From assembly GCA_035264765.1 (NCBI GenBank), contig DATFPQ010000160.1:1-19392 (forward strand): DNA of 19,392 bases. Direction: 5' to 3'. The position numbers and the translations under genes are program-made. The stretch is from DATFPQ01 sp035264765 (GTDB lineage: Bacteria; Actinomycetota; Actinomycetes; Actinomycetales; Angustibacteraceae). Below are positions 1-7,774 of the stretch, in pieces. The first letter of the stretch is position 1, and every line of letters begins with the position of its first letter. A model generated the notes under the pieces. That model was not told the origin of the DNA. It saw only the letters and a list, made by a program, of their open reading frames with translations, and ran no database searches.

Positions 1-388
1 CCTGTCGGACGACGTCGACGAAGGCCATCGCCGCCTCCACGGCCATCCGGTCCGCGAGTGGCGCGTCTGGTGCGGTCGCGTGCAGGTGGTAGCCCCAGGC
101 GTCGTGCGCGACCAGCTGGGGCAGGGCCCGGGCCTCGCGGAGCATGTCGTTCACGGCGCCGGCCACGCCCTCCTCGTCCAGCCCCCACAGCCGGCGCAGC
201 CGCGGACGCAGCGCCCGGACCTGCTCCAGCTCTTCCAGGTCGCCGCGACGGGTCCCGGTCCAGCCCCACTGTGCGACGAACGCGTCCAGCGCGGCGATGT
301 CGGCGAGGTCGTCCCGGTCGGGCTGGTCGGTGTTCACCAGGGCGGCGGCCGCGGCGAGCGCGACCTCGGTGTCATGGGCAAAAAGCAC
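1..388 (-). CDS. CGNR zinc-finger / ABATE-domain regulator, N-terminal part (runs off left edge)
   Basis: This reading frame is open on the minus strand from a GTG at 388 to the window edge, giving about 129 residues. An AAAGGAG ribosome binding site lies at about 394-400. The protein begins MLFAHDTEVALAAAAALVNT and continues through W-G-W-x-G-x-R and LRPRLRRLW-type segments. This resembles the ABATE (putative stress-induced transcription regulator, DUF1470-like) domain that precedes a C-terminal CGNR zinc finger. The zinc finger itself would lie outside the window, so DNA binding is inferred from the family. The gene is divergent from the EamA exporter gene 76 bp away, a pairing I recall as common in actinobacteria; the regulator probably controls the exporter. 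The family call is fairly sure. The ligand is unknown. Confidence 0.72.
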   Translation of the reverse strand, partial: MLFAHDTEVALAAAAALVNTDQPDRDDLADIAALDAFVAQWGWTGTRRGDLEELEQVRALRPRLRRLWGLDEEGVAGAVNDMLREARALPQLVAHDAWGYHLHATAPDAPLADRMAVEAAMAFVDVVRQ

Positions 389-464
389 CTTGACTCCTTT
401 CAGAGACCGCCCTACGGTTGTCAGAAGTGTAACGCTGTTTGGTCCTTACGTCAGGAGGTGGACC

Positions 465-1442
465 GTGAAGCAGCGGATCGCGGGCGGTGCCGGCGTCGGT
501 CTGGCGACGCTGTCGGCGGCGACCTTCGGGACGTCCGGCGCGTTCGCCACCAGCCTTCTCCTCGTGGGGTGGACGCCGGGAGCCGCGGTCACCGCCCGCG
601 TGGTCACCGCCGCGCTGCTGCTCACCGTTCCCGCGCTGCTGCTGCTGCGCGGCCAGCGCACGCTGCTGCGGCGGGGCGCCGGGACGATCACGGCCTACGG
701 CGTGGTGGCCGTGGCCGGTGCCCAGCTGTGCTACTTCAACGCGGTCCAGCACCTGAGTGTGGCTGTGGCGCTGTTGCTGGAGTACTCGGGCGCGCTGCTC
801 GTGGTCGCCTGGCTGTGGCTGCGCCGCGGCCAGCGTCCCCGGCCGCTGACCGTGCTGGGGGCGGCAGTCGCCGTCACCGGCCTGGCGCTCGTCCTCGACC
901 TCGCCGGCGACCACGCCCTCGACCCCGTCGGCGTGCTGTGGGGGCTCGGGGCGGCGGTCGGCCTGGCGGTGTACTTCGTGCTGTCGGCCGGCACGGAGGA
1001 TGCCCTGCCTCCACTGGTCGTCGCCTGGGGCGGCCTGACCGTCGGTGGGGTGGCGCTGCTCGCCGCCGGGGCGGTGGGGGTCCTTCCGCTCGCGGCGCCG
1101 CGCACGGACGTCGAGCTGCTGGACGCGCAGGTGAGCTGGCTGGTGCCGGTGCTGGGCCTGTCGGTCGTCGCGGCCGTGGTGGCCTACGTCGCGGGGATCA
1201 CCGGTGCCCGGCTGCTGGGCGCGAAGCTGGCGTCCTTCGTGGGGCTCACCGAGGTTCTGTTCGCGGTCGTGTTCGCGTGGCTGCTGCTGGGCCAGGTGCT
1301 GACGGCGGTGCAGCTGGCAGGTGGCGCCCTCGTGGTCGCCGGAATCGCGCTGGTCCGTCTGGACGAGCCGCGCTCGCCGCAGGTTCGGGCGGCGGCGTCC
1401 CCCGCGCAGGACGTCGTGGCGCTGGAGGGCTCGCGGCCGTGA
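465..1442 (+). CDS. EamA/DMT-family transporter
   Basis: This 325-residue membrane protein of the drug/metabolite transporter superfamily probably has ten transmembrane helices and two EamA repeats. The first repeat ends around FNAVQHLSVAVALLLEYSG and the second around LGAKLASFVGLTEVLFAVVF; both are typical of the last helices of EamA halves. Such proteins export amino acids, purines or other small metabolites across the cytoplasmic membrane, but the substrate cannot be read here. GTG at 465 is chosen because AGGAGG at 453-458 lies six bases upstream; longer in-frame extensions would enter the divergent regulator gene. A short Arg/Ser/Ala-rich cytoplasmic tail closes the protein. The 76-bp divergent spacer contains a TTGTCA (418-423), but I could not place a convincing -10. 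It ends 13 bp from the convergent regulator gene. Confidence 0.88.
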   Translation: MKQRIAGGAGVGLATLSAATFGTSGAFATSLLLVGWTPGAAVTARVVTAALLLTVPALLLLRGQRTLLRRGAGTITAYGVVAVAGAQLCYFNAVQHLSVAVALLLEYSGALLVVAWLWLRRGQRPRPLTVLGAAVAVTGLALVLDLAGDHALDPVGVLWGLGAAVGLAVYFVLSAGTEDALPPLVVAWGGLTVGGVALLAAGAVGVLPLAAPRTDVELLDAQVSWLVPVLGLSVVAAVVAYVAGITGARLLGAKLASFVGLTEVLFAVVFAWLLLGQVLTAVQLAGGALVVAGIALVRLDEPRSPQVRAAASPAQDVVALEGSRP

Positions 1443-1455
1443 GCGGGGGACCGGC

Positions 1456-2073
1456 TCAGGCGTCGGCCGCCGGGGTGGCGTCGGGCCCCGGGGTGCTGGC
1501 GGACGGGTCGGGCTGCGCGTCCGGCAGCGCGGCGGGTCCGGTCGCCGGCAGCAGCACGGTGGTGAGCACCCTGCGGCGTCGGCCCGGCGCGGGGTTGCGC
1601 TCCAGCCAGGGCTCGAGCACCGCGCTGACGTCCTCGACGCCGCGTCGAACCTCCTCGTCGGTCGCGTAGAAGACCGCCTGCCGGTATCCGACGACGTCGC
1701 GCTCGAAGTCGACGTCACCCGCCTCGACATAACGGTCGAAGTCGATGAGGACGCCGGCGACGAAGGCCACGAAGGCGCGGCGATGTTGGGCCGGGGACAT
1801 CGCCCTCAGCTCGTCGGGGTCCACCGACGCCCGTGCGGGCAGCAGCGCGTAGCTGCGCTCGACGGCTCCGCGTACCCTGCGCTCGCCGGCGACCTCCAGC
1901 ACCCCGGCCTCGACGAGCGTCGCCACCTGGCGGTACACCGTCGCCGCGGAGACGTCCGGGAGATGCTGCTGCAGCTGCGCGGTCGTCAGCTCGCGACCGC
2001 CGAGCAGGGTCTGCAGGATGCGCAGCCGTACCGGGTGCAGGAGCAGGTCCGCCGTCGATGTCTGCTGGCTCAT
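1456..2073 (-). CDS. winged helix-turn-helix transcriptional regulator (ArsR/HTH_20-like)
   Basis: The 205-residue protein has an N-terminal winged helix at about residues 8-78. LHPVRLRILQTLL (about 12-24) is the first helix, TTAQLQQHLP-DVSAATVYRQVATLVEAGVL (30-59) is the helix-turn-helix and recognition helix, and a wing follows. This is the layout of ArsR-like regulators. A helical domain of about 100 residues, rich in Asp, Glu and Arg, may bind an effector or mediate dimerisation. The last 40 residues are Pro/Ala-rich and probably disordered. There is no CxC metal motif in the HTH, so a metal sensor is unlikely. ATG at 2073 has a weak GGAG upstream. It diverges from the alpha/beta hydrolase gene, and the 77-bp spacer holds a double repeat over the hydrolase promoter, so repression of the hydrolase (and itself) is likely. 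Confidence 0.8.
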   Translation of the reverse strand: MSQQTSTADLLLHPVRLRILQTLLGGRELTTAQLQQHLPDVSAATVYRQVATLVEAGVLEVAGERRVRGAVERSYALLPARASVDPDELRAMSPAQHRRAFVAFVAGVLIDFDRYVEAGDVDFERDVVGYRQAVFYATDEEVRRGVEDVSAVLEPWLERNPAPGRRRRVLTTVLLPATGPAALPDAQPDPSASTPGPDATPAADA

Positions 2074-2081
2074 GGCTCCAC

Positions 2082-2120
2082 GTTCTCACACTTGACAGCG
2101 TTCGCACACTTGAGAATGAT
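2082..2120 (+). promoter_or_regulatory. hydrolase promoter overlapped by a 14-bp repeated operator
   Basis: Two direct copies of GTTCKCACACTTGA (K is T or G) lie at 2082-2095 and 2100-2113 with an 18-bp period. The ends also form an inverted pair, TTCTCA (2083-2088) and TGAGAA (2111-2116). A perfect TTGACA at 2092-2097 sits in the first copy. After a 17-bp spacer comes AATGAT (2115-2120), a 4/6 match to the -10 consensus. A GGAGGAG ribosome binding site (2138-2144) precedes the ATG at 2151. The repeat covers both promoter elements, so a bound protein would block transcription; the divergent winged-helix regulator is the obvious candidate. The regulator link is inferred. Confidence 0.65.
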
Positions 2121-2150
2121 CAGTGCCATCCCGTCCTGGAGGAGTCAGTC

Positions 2151-3443
2151 ATGAGTACCGTGCAGCTGGTGGGCGGCATCCTCGCCGTCCGCCTCACCCG
2201 CTTCGAGCGCGTCGGCGGTCTGTTGGGCGACCTCGACGTGCCGCTGGCCGCGGTCGTCTCGTCGGTCGCCGTCCCGGACGGGCTGCGGGCGGCACGCGGA
2301 CTACGGGCTCCCGGCCTGGCGCTGCCGGGTCGGGTCAAGGTCGGCACCTGGCGCGGCCGGGCCGGGCGGAGCTACGTCGCAGTGCGCCGGGGGCCGGCGC
2401 TGAGGCTGCGGCTGCGGGGGTTCCGGTACGACACCGTCCTGGTCTCCACACCGGACGCCGAGCGGCTGGCTGCCGCCGTGCGGCCCTCGAAGCCGGGCCC
2501 GGACGCGGAGCCCATCGCGCCCGGAACCCGCGAGGTGACCTTCACCAGTGGTCCCCTCACTCTGGTCGGGACGCTGACCGTGCCGGCGCGCCAGCCCCGC
2601 GGAGCCGTCCTGCTCCTGGCCGGCAGCGGACCGATCGACCGCGACGGCAACCACCGACGGTTGCGGCTCGACATCCAGGCCCAGCTGGCGCGGGCGCTGG
2701 ACGACGCGGGCTACGCAACCCTGCGCTATGACCGCCGTGGCGTGGGCGCCAGTGACGGCGAGTTCCTGCGAGCCGGGCTTCGCGACAATCTCGACGACGC
2801 CAAGGCGGCACTGGCCGCTCTGCGCGCCGAGACCGGCCTGGAGCCGCGGCGGACCTTCCTCGTCGGCCACAGCGAGGGTGCCCTCCTCGCGGCGTCGGTG
2901 GCTGCCGCCGAGCACGATCTGGGTGGTCTCGTTCTGCTGTCCTGCCCGGCGCGAACCGGAGAGCAGACCCTCCGGTGGCAGGCCGAGCGCATCCCCGCGA
3001 CGCTCCCTCCCGCGGTACGGGCGCTGCTGCGGCTGTTGCGCGTCGACCTCGCGGCCAAGGTCCGCAAGAACCACGCCAAGCTCCGCGCGACGACCACGCC
3101 GGTGGCCAGGGTCGGTGGCGTCAGCGTCAATGCCCTGTGGTTCCGCGAGTTCCTGGACTACGACCCCCGGCCCGACCTCGCCCGGACGACGGCCCCCGTG
3201 CTCGCGGTCACCGGGTCGAAGGACCTCCAGACACCACCCGAGGACGTCGTGGCGATCGCCTCAGCCGCAGCCGGCCCGGTCGAGACAGTTGTCGTCGATG
3301 ACGTCAGCCACATCCTGCGGTCGCAGAGCGGCGCGCTCACCCTGCGCAGCTACCGCAAGGACGTCCGCCGCCCGGTGGACCAGAGGCTGGCCCAGCTGGT
3401 GCTGCGGTGGCTGGACCAGCGAACCGACGCGAGGAACCCTTGA
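2151..3443 (+). CDS. alpha/beta hydrolase with an extra N-terminal domain
   Basis: The protein has 430 residues. Residues about 125-425 form an alpha/beta hydrolase fold. GSGPIDRDGN (158-167) is the likely oxyanion loop, YDRRGVGASDG follows at 193-203, and GHSEG (239-243) is the nucleophile elbow with Ser241. Asp358 in TGSKD and His387 in DDVSHIL complete the triad. It resembles esterase/acyl-transferase-like members whose substrates are mostly unknown. The first ~110 residues are a separate, mostly beta-strand domain without signal peptide (VQLVGGILAVRLTRFERV to VSTPDAERLAAAV). It looks like the small actinobacterial PH-like proteins usually encoded alone, so this may be a fusion; that assignment is tentative. 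ATG 2151 follows GGAGGAG by six bases. The gene is probably monocistronic and controlled from the repeated operator upstream. Confidence 0.87.
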   Translation: MSTVQLVGGILAVRLTRFERVGGLLGDLDVPLAAVVSSVAVPDGLRAARGLRAPGLALPGRVKVGTWRGRAGRSYVAVRRGPALRLRLRGFRYDTVLVSTPDAERLAAAVRPSKPGPDAEPIAPGTREVTFTSGPLTLVGTLTVPARQPRGAVLLLAGSGPIDRDGNHRRLRLDIQAQLARALDDAGYATLRYDRRGVGASDGEFLRAGLRDNLDDAKAALAALRAETGLEPRRTFLVGHSEGALLAASVAAAEHDLGGLVLLSCPARTGEQTLRWQAERIPATLPPAVRALLRLLRVDLAAKVRKNHAKLRATTTPVARVGGVSVNALWFREFLDYDPRPDLARTTAPVLAVTGSKDLQTPPEDVVAIASAAAGPVETVVVDDVSHILRSQSGALTLRSYRKDVRRPVDQRLAQLVLRWLDQRTDARNP

Positions 3444-3554
3444 CGAGCTCCCTTCGAGGAGGACGCTGGTCGGGGAGGGTTCTGCCACCCACTGCCCCCG
3501 TGCGCAGAGCGGACGGCCCTCGCCGGCTCCGGCCGATCCGTCCTGGAGGCCCCG

Positions 3555-4082
3555 ATGGCCAAGCTCAGCGCGTTGGTGGCCGGCGCGGCGCTCGCCGTGA
3601 CCGTCGCAGTGGTTCCCCTGCTCGGCTCGCCGAGCAGGAGCTCCGGCACCGGCGGGGGAGTGAGCATTGCCCTCTTGTCGAGCTCGGGAGGTGTCCACAC
3701 CGGTGGCTCGTTGCTGCTGCGCTCGCCGCTCGTGGGCAGCCTGGCGGACGACCCCACCCTGTTCGGCGTCGTGCCGGGCACCGTCGACTGGACGGTGAGC
3801 CGCAGCCGGGTCGTGGTCCGCGCCGACGGCCGCCTGGACGCGCGGGTGCGCGGCCTGATTCAGCCCCGCGAGGGGAGCAACCCGATCTTCCTGCTCGCGG
3901 CCAGCCTGGTCTGCAACGGCCGGGTGGTCGACCGCACTGCGCCGGTGCCCTTCGACGAGTCCGGGGACGCCGACGTCCACGAGCGGCTGACCGTGCCTGA
4001 CCGCTGTCTGGCACCGGCCGTCCTGCTGAACCCTCTGGACCGGGACGGGGTCTACATCGCCGCCAGTGGCCTCGTGCGCTAG
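3555..4082 (+). CDS. secreted hypothetical protein
   Basis: The 175-residue protein has an N-terminal signal sequence (hydrophobic residues 5-24 after MAK) and no lipobox, so it is probably exported and released or anchored by an uncleaved helix. The mature part contains VDWTVSRSRVVVRADGRLDA (77-96), FLLAASLVCNGRVV (112-125), a DADVHERL segment and CLAPAVLLNP (151-160). Cys120 and Cys151 may form a disulfide. I recall similar unnamed secreted proteins in Streptomyces and relatives with the same order (strand with V-R-A-D-G-x-L, Cys-Asn-Gly, Pro-Ala-V-L-L-N-P), but no function is known. GGAGG at 3545-3549 sets the ATG at 3555. It is separated by 111 bp from the hydrolase gene; the spacer shows no obvious terminator. 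Confidence 0.78.
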   Translation: MAKLSALVAGAALAVTVAVVPLLGSPSRSSGTGGGVSIALLSSSGGVHTGGSLLLRSPLVGSLADDPTLFGVVPGTVDWTVSRSRVVVRADGRLDARVRGLIQPREGSNPIFLLAASLVCNGRVVDRTAPVPFDESGDADVHERLTVPDRCLAPAVLLNPLDRDGVYIAASGLVR

Positions 4083-4312
4083 GTCCGGACGTGCCTCGAT
4101 GCGCTAGGGGCGCTGCGGCGAGGCGGGATGGACGGCCCGAGGGCGATGTCTTGACCGCCCCGCCTGAACCACGCGGCTGCCGGATCAGCCCTCTCCCGCG
4201 ATCAACGACGCGCATACTGGGTCGGTCGGAAGGTTTCTCGAGCCCGCCGGTAGCGGTGAGCCGTCTTACGACGTACGCCCACTCCGGCCCGGCCGGAGAA
4301 GGCCCGTGCAGC
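4083..4312. other. intergenic region upstream of the phosphatase gene
   Basis: About 230 bp without a supported gene. The phosphatase frame is open through part of it, but no start with a ribosome binding site precedes 4313. I looked for a stress-sigma promoter (GTTT then GGGTA). The nearest match, GTTT at 4233-4236 followed by GGTA at 4249-4252, has a spacer that is too short. No promoter is called. Confidence 0.4.
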
Positions 4313-5614
4313 ATGATTTCCGAAACCGGCATCGACCAGACCAGTGCCGAGCTGCGGCGCGCGCTGGAGGACGCTGCCCACCTGGCGTGGCACGACGTCC
4401 CCGGTTGCGACGGGGTGAGTGTGAGCCTGATTCACGACGGCACCCCCAGCACCCTGTCGGCGACGCAGGACCGCATCCGCGAGCTCGATGGGGCGCAGTA
4501 CGAGCGGGGTCACGGGCCCTGCGTGAGCGCCATGCGCGACCAGGAAGCGGTGACCGTCGAGGACTACAGCGTCGACGGCCGCTGGCCGGACGTCGCCGAG
4601 GACGCCCTGGCCGCGGGGATCCACAGCAGCCTGTCCATCCCGCTGGTACAGGGCCGCCGCACCATCGGCGGGCTGAACATGTACGGCGCGGCAGTGGCGG
4701 CGTTCACCGAGCAGTCGCGGCGTGCGGCCGAGACGTTCGCCCGCCAGGCCGCGTTGATGCTCGGCTACCTGCAGCAGCTGCACGTCGAACGCGCCGCCCA
4801 TGCGCGCGAGCATCGGGTCGCCACGACCCTGCAACGGTCCCTGCTGCCCACCCTTCCGCACATCGAGGGCATCACCTGCGCCGCCCGGTACCTGGTCAGC
4901 ACCGACCACGCCCAGGTCGGCGGCGACTGGTACGACCTGTTCTGCGTGCCGGACGGGGCGATCGGCATCGCCGTGGGCGACGTCATGGGCCACGACGTCG
5001 CCGCCGCGGCGGCCATGGGACAGCTGCGCAGCGTGCTGCGCTCGTACGCCTACGAGGGCAGCAGCCCGGCCGTGGTCCTGGACCGCCTGGACCGGCTCGT
5101 CCAGGGCTTCGACATGGCCGATCTCGCCACCGCGATCTACGGTCGCCTTCTCCTGCTCGGTAACGGGTCCGGGATGTTCGTGTTCGCCAACGCCGGACAC
5201 CCCCCACCGCTGCTGCGGAAGGCGGATGGGACGGTGTCCTGCCTGGACCGTGGCGCGTCCCCGCTCATCGGCGCGCTGCCGCCAGGCGTCGGTCACCGGG
5301 CGGAGCGCGCCGAGATCCTGCCAGCCGGGTCCCTGCTGCTGCTGTACACCGACGGGCTCGTCGAGACCCGCGACCGTGACATCGACGAGGGCATCGGCCG
5401 CATCAGCGCTGCCCTGGCCGCCATGGACGGCGACCCCGGACCCGAGCAGGTGTGCGACGCGGTGACCGCCGAGCTCGTGGGAGCCGACCAAGGCGACGAC
5501 GTAGCCCTGCTGGCCGTCCTGATCAACGACTCCACCGGCAAGGAGTCAGCCCCCTGTGCGGGTGACGTACCGAAAGTGGACGCGAAGCTGCCGCCACGAG
5601 CTTCCCGGACGTGA
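4313..5614 (+). CDS. GAF-domain SpoIIE/RsbU-type PP2C serine/threonine phosphatase
   Basis: The 433-residue cytoplasmic protein has a GAF sensor domain at about 17-155, with GHGPCVSAMRDQEAVTVEDY at 67-86 and SSLSIPLV at 105-112. A linker helix carries LQRSLLP (173-179), the signature before SpoIIE domains. A PP2C phosphatase domain spans about 185-405: GGDWYD (203-208), VGDVMGHDVAAA (221-232), NAGHPPPLL (293-301), YTDGLVETR (345-353) and DDVALLAV (395-402). The metal-binding aspartates (205, 223, 347, 395/396) are present, so it should be active. Such enzymes dephosphorylate STAS anti-anti-sigma proteins and release sigma-B-like factors. ATG 4313 is preceded by GGAGAAGG at about 4295-4302. 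A STAS remnant lies about 500 bp downstream, so the original partner may have been encoded next door. The last ~25 residues are an unconserved tail. Confidence 0.92.
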   Translation: MISETGIDQTSAELRRALEDAAHLAWHDVPGCDGVSVSLIHDGTPSTLSATQDRIRELDGAQYERGHGPCVSAMRDQEAVTVEDYSVDGRWPDVAEDALAAGIHSSLSIPLVQGRRTIGGLNMYGAAVAAFTEQSRRAAETFARQAALMLGYLQQLHVERAAHAREHRVATTLQRSLLPTLPHIEGITCAARYLVSTDHAQVGGDWYDLFCVPDGAIGIAVGDVMGHDVAAAAAMGQLRSVLRSYAYEGSSPAVVLDRLDRLVQGFDMADLATAIYGRLLLLGNGSGMFVFANAGHPPPLLRKADGTVSCLDRGASPLIGALPPGVGHRAERAEILPAGSLLLLYTDGLVETRDRDIDEGIGRISAALAAMDGDPGPEQVCDAVTAELVGADQGDDVALLAVLINDSTGKESAPCAGDVPKVDAKLPPRASRT

Positions 5615-6138
5615 CGAGCGCGTCGTCGGCAACAGGGTCCGACGGCACGCCGCTGCGCTCCTCGTCATCGGACGGCACACATGTGCTCGTCGACCGTGAC
5701 GTCACACCTTCCGGTTTCGGGCGAGGAACTGTTGCAGGGCACAGGCAAGGCCGCTAGACAGGCCGGCTACGCCGGTGAATCGGTGAGCCGGATCTTCGGC
5801 TAGGGCGCCGTCGCCTGCGTTGCGGCGATCGAGGACGTGCAGGAAACGCTCGGGGAGCACCAGGGCTCCGTCGTCACGCGGGAACGGTTGCGCGACCGGG
5901 CCCGGCACACCACGGGTACCGACGACACCTCCCTTTACGGACGGCTGCAGGCCCTGGAGGAGCCGGATCACCGAAGAAGGCGCGGTGCCGTCGTGATGCC
6001 GGTGAGCCGTGGCGGGTGATTCGAGCTCGGCCTGCTGTCCGCCACGCTTTCAGCGAACGCCGCGGGGGCGTTCCTGTGCGGTCTCGATACGCGGAAAAAG
6101 ACAACGGTGGCGCAACGCGTCTGGGACCGAGTCCAGCG
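5615..6138. other. region without a supported gene, possibly decayed
   Basis: About 520 bp with no convincing coding frame. Its base composition and codon-like pattern are less biased than in the flanking genes. One plus-strand frame from about 5699 to 6019 reads well on both sides of an in-frame TAG at 5801-5803. The second part (from GTG 5837) contains VVTRERLRDRARHTTG-like helical sequence. It could be a broken small regulator gene, but I recognise no family. A minus-strand frame (5702-5971) has no family resemblance either. Confidence 0.4.
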
Positions 6139-6357
6139 AACGTGGATCTGAGTAGCGGAACCATCTCGCTGGCCGGACGGCTGGATGAACGCACCGCGTA
6201 CCTGCTGGACGACGGCATCTCGCGCAGTTGCATGGAGACAATGAGCAGCAGAACTGGTCGGTTGGCGTCGCTGGGCTGTCCGTCCCCGACCATGCAGGGG
6301 TGCATGCCATCGGCCGCGCCTACCGCCGGGCGGAGAAATTCGGCAGTCCGCCCGTGA
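6139..6357 (+). pseudogene. STAS-domain (anti-anti-sigma type) gene remnant, frameshifted
   Basis: One frame (6139-6219) encodes NVDLSSGTISLAGRLDERT then AYLLDDGI. A second frame from about 6222 continues as AQLHGDNEQQNWSVGVAGLS then VPDHAGVHAIGRAYRRAEKFG. Joined, these give the order of a STAS domain: first strand and LAGRLD, helix TAYLLDDGI, strand WSVGVAGLSV, then D-x-A-G-V-H-A-I-G-R-A-Y-R-R-A, the helix carrying the usual phosphorylation-site region. The normal Ser/Thr of D-[ST]-x-G is His here. The junction needs one extra base near 6220, so a single-base deletion is the simplest cause. The C-terminal part after KFG is missing, and no ribosome binding site is visible. It lies downstream of the phosphatase gene whose class acts on STAS proteins. 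A sequencing error is the main alternative for the frameshift. Confidence 0.6.
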
Positions 6358-6371
6358 GCGGGCGCGCGGGC

Positions 6372-6617
6372 TCACGCGACGATCAGATACAGGCCGAAGC
6401 AGACGATGAGCCCGGCAGCAAGCACGCACAGCCCGGCAAGCGCCGAGCCGGAGGCGGTGTGCGTACCCGATGCGCCGCCGTCGCCCGGGCCGTCGACCTG
6501 CGGCTCCGAGCGGGCGGACAACCCGACGAGCGCGAAGGCGACGAGAAGGACGACGGTCAGGGCGGCGGTGGCCGCGACGAACGCAATCGCGGCCAACGTC
6601 GTCCAGTCGATGTGCAC
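6372..6617 (-). CDS. small two-helix membrane protein, Pit companion
   Basis: The 81-residue protein has a GTG start at 6617 and GAGAGGG at 6624-6630 as ribosome binding site. It has two transmembrane helices (about 8-33 and 58-80) joined by a polar Gly/Ser/Asp-rich loop, and ends in a YLIVA motif. I recall small proteins of this size, topology and ending encoded directly after pit genes in many actinobacteria. No function is established; a role as accessory subunit or stabiliser of the phosphate transporter is inference from position. It begins 17 bp after the pit stop codon and is almost certainly co-transcribed with it. Confidence 0.75.
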   Translation of the reverse strand: MHIDWTTLAAIAFVAATAALTVVLLVAFALVGLSARSEPQVDGPGDGGASGTHTASGSALAGLCVLAAGLIVCFGLYLIVA

Positions 6618-6634
6618 GACAAGCCCTCTCGTGG

Positions 6635-7774
6635 TCAGGCGGCCATGTCGGCGGCCACGTCGGCGGCCGCTGGGCGCGGTAGGTCATTGACGTTGGCCGC
6701 GGTGACCGCGTTGCGACGCGACGCGACGTAGATCCCCGAGGCCAGGGCGACCGCGCTCGCGGCGACGACGATCACGCCGACGGTGCCGGTCGCGGCCAGC
6801 CACGAGGCCGCGGCGGCCACGACCGCCGCCGACGGCAGAGTGAAGCTCCAGGCCAGCACGATCCGCCCCGCCATCCCCCAGTGCACCGACGCCAGCCGGC
6901 GACCCGCCCCCGCCCCGAAGATCGAGCCTGTGCACACCTGCGTGGTGGACAGTGGCAGCCCGAGGTGGGTGGAGGAAAGGATCACCGCGGCGCTGGTCGT
7001 CTCGGCGCTGAAGCCCTGGATCGGGTGGATGTCGCTGACGCGCCTGCCGAGGGTCCGGATGATCCGCCAGCCACCCATGTAGGTGCCCAGCCCGATCGCC
7101 ATCCCGGCGGCCAGGACGACCCAGAACGGTGGCGGCGAGCCCGGCGCCAGCATGCCTGCGGTGATCAGCGTCAACGTGATCACGCCCATGGTCTTCTGCG
7201 CGTCGTTGGTGCCGTGGGCCAAGGCGACCATCGACGCCGAGACCCTCTGGCCGAGCCCGAAACCCCGGCTGGCGGCACCGGGTTCGGCCCGGGCGGCGAC
7301 CCGGAAGGCCAGGTAGGTCGCGGTCATGGCGATCAGCGCGGCGACCACGGGGGACAGCAGAGCGGGCAGGATGATCTTGTTCAGTACCGCATTGAAGTTG
7401 ATCGCACCCACGCCGCCCGCCGCCCAGGTCGCACCGATCAGACCGCCGAAGAGCGCGTGCGACGAACTGGAGGGCAGCCCCAGGAACCAGGTCACCAGGT
7501 TCCACAAGATGGCTCCGACCAGCCCGGCGAAGATCACGACCGGGTTGATGAGTGTCTCGTCCACCAGTCCGCCCGAGATCGTGTTCGCCACCTGGACCGA
7601 CAGGAAGGCCCCGATCAGGTTCAGGCACGCGGCGATCGCTACGGCTGTCTTGGGTCGGAACGCGCCCGTCGCGATCGACGTGGCCATGGCGTTGGCCGTG
7701 TCGTGGAAACCGTTCGTGAAATCGAAGGCCAATGCGGTCACTACGACCACGACGACGATCAACGATGTGTCCAT
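6635..7774 (-). CDS. pit: inorganic phosphate transporter, PiT family
   Basis: The 379-residue polytopic membrane protein carries both PiT signatures: DFTNGFHDTANAMATSI in the first helices (18-34) and ALAHGTNDAQKTMGVI (184-199) in the second half. LPSSSSHALFGGLIGA (100-115) and LPLSTTQVCTGSIFGAG near the C-terminus are the paired serine-rich re-entrant motifs. The length and inverted-repeat layout match low-affinity H+-coupled phosphate (or metal-phosphate) symporters. ATG at 7774 is used: MDTSLIVVVV begins the first helix, and a GAGGGG lies upstream at about 7781-7786. The DUF47/PhoU-like gene that often precedes pit is absent. Instead a possible small ORF overlaps the start, and a two-helix protein follows. 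Confidence 0.93.
   Translation of the reverse strand: MDTSLIVVVVVVTALAFDFTNGFHDTANAMATSIATGAFRPKTAVAIAACLNLIGAFLSVQVANTISGGLVDETLINPVVIFAGLVGAILWNLVTWFLGLPSSSSHALFGGLIGATWAAGGVGAINFNAVLNKIILPALLSPVVAALIAMTATYLAFRVAARAEPGAASRGFGLGQRVSASMVALAHGTNDAQKTMGVITLTLITAGMLAPGSPPPFWVVLAAGMAIGLGTYMGGWRIIRTLGRRVSDIHPIQGFSAETTSAAVILSSTHLGLPLSTTQVCTGSIFGAGAGRRLASVHWGMAGRIVLAWSFTLPSAAVVAAAASWLAATGTVGVIVVAASAVALASGIYVASRRNAVTAANVNDLPRPAAADVAADMAA

Noticed and set aside
372..1730. Long minus-strand frame opposite the EamA gene
   Set aside because: It has no family resemblance, is rich in Arg/Gln/Pro, and overlaps a transporter and two regulators on both strands; a GC artefact.
4232..4253. Sigma-B-like promoter before the phosphatase gene
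   Set aside because: GTTT and GGTA are present, but the spacing (12 bases) is too short and the -10-like element is incomplete.
5702..5971. Minus-strand 89-codon frame
   Set aside because: No recognisable family, poor codon bias, no convincing binding site, and it overlaps a better plus-strand frame that is itself broken.
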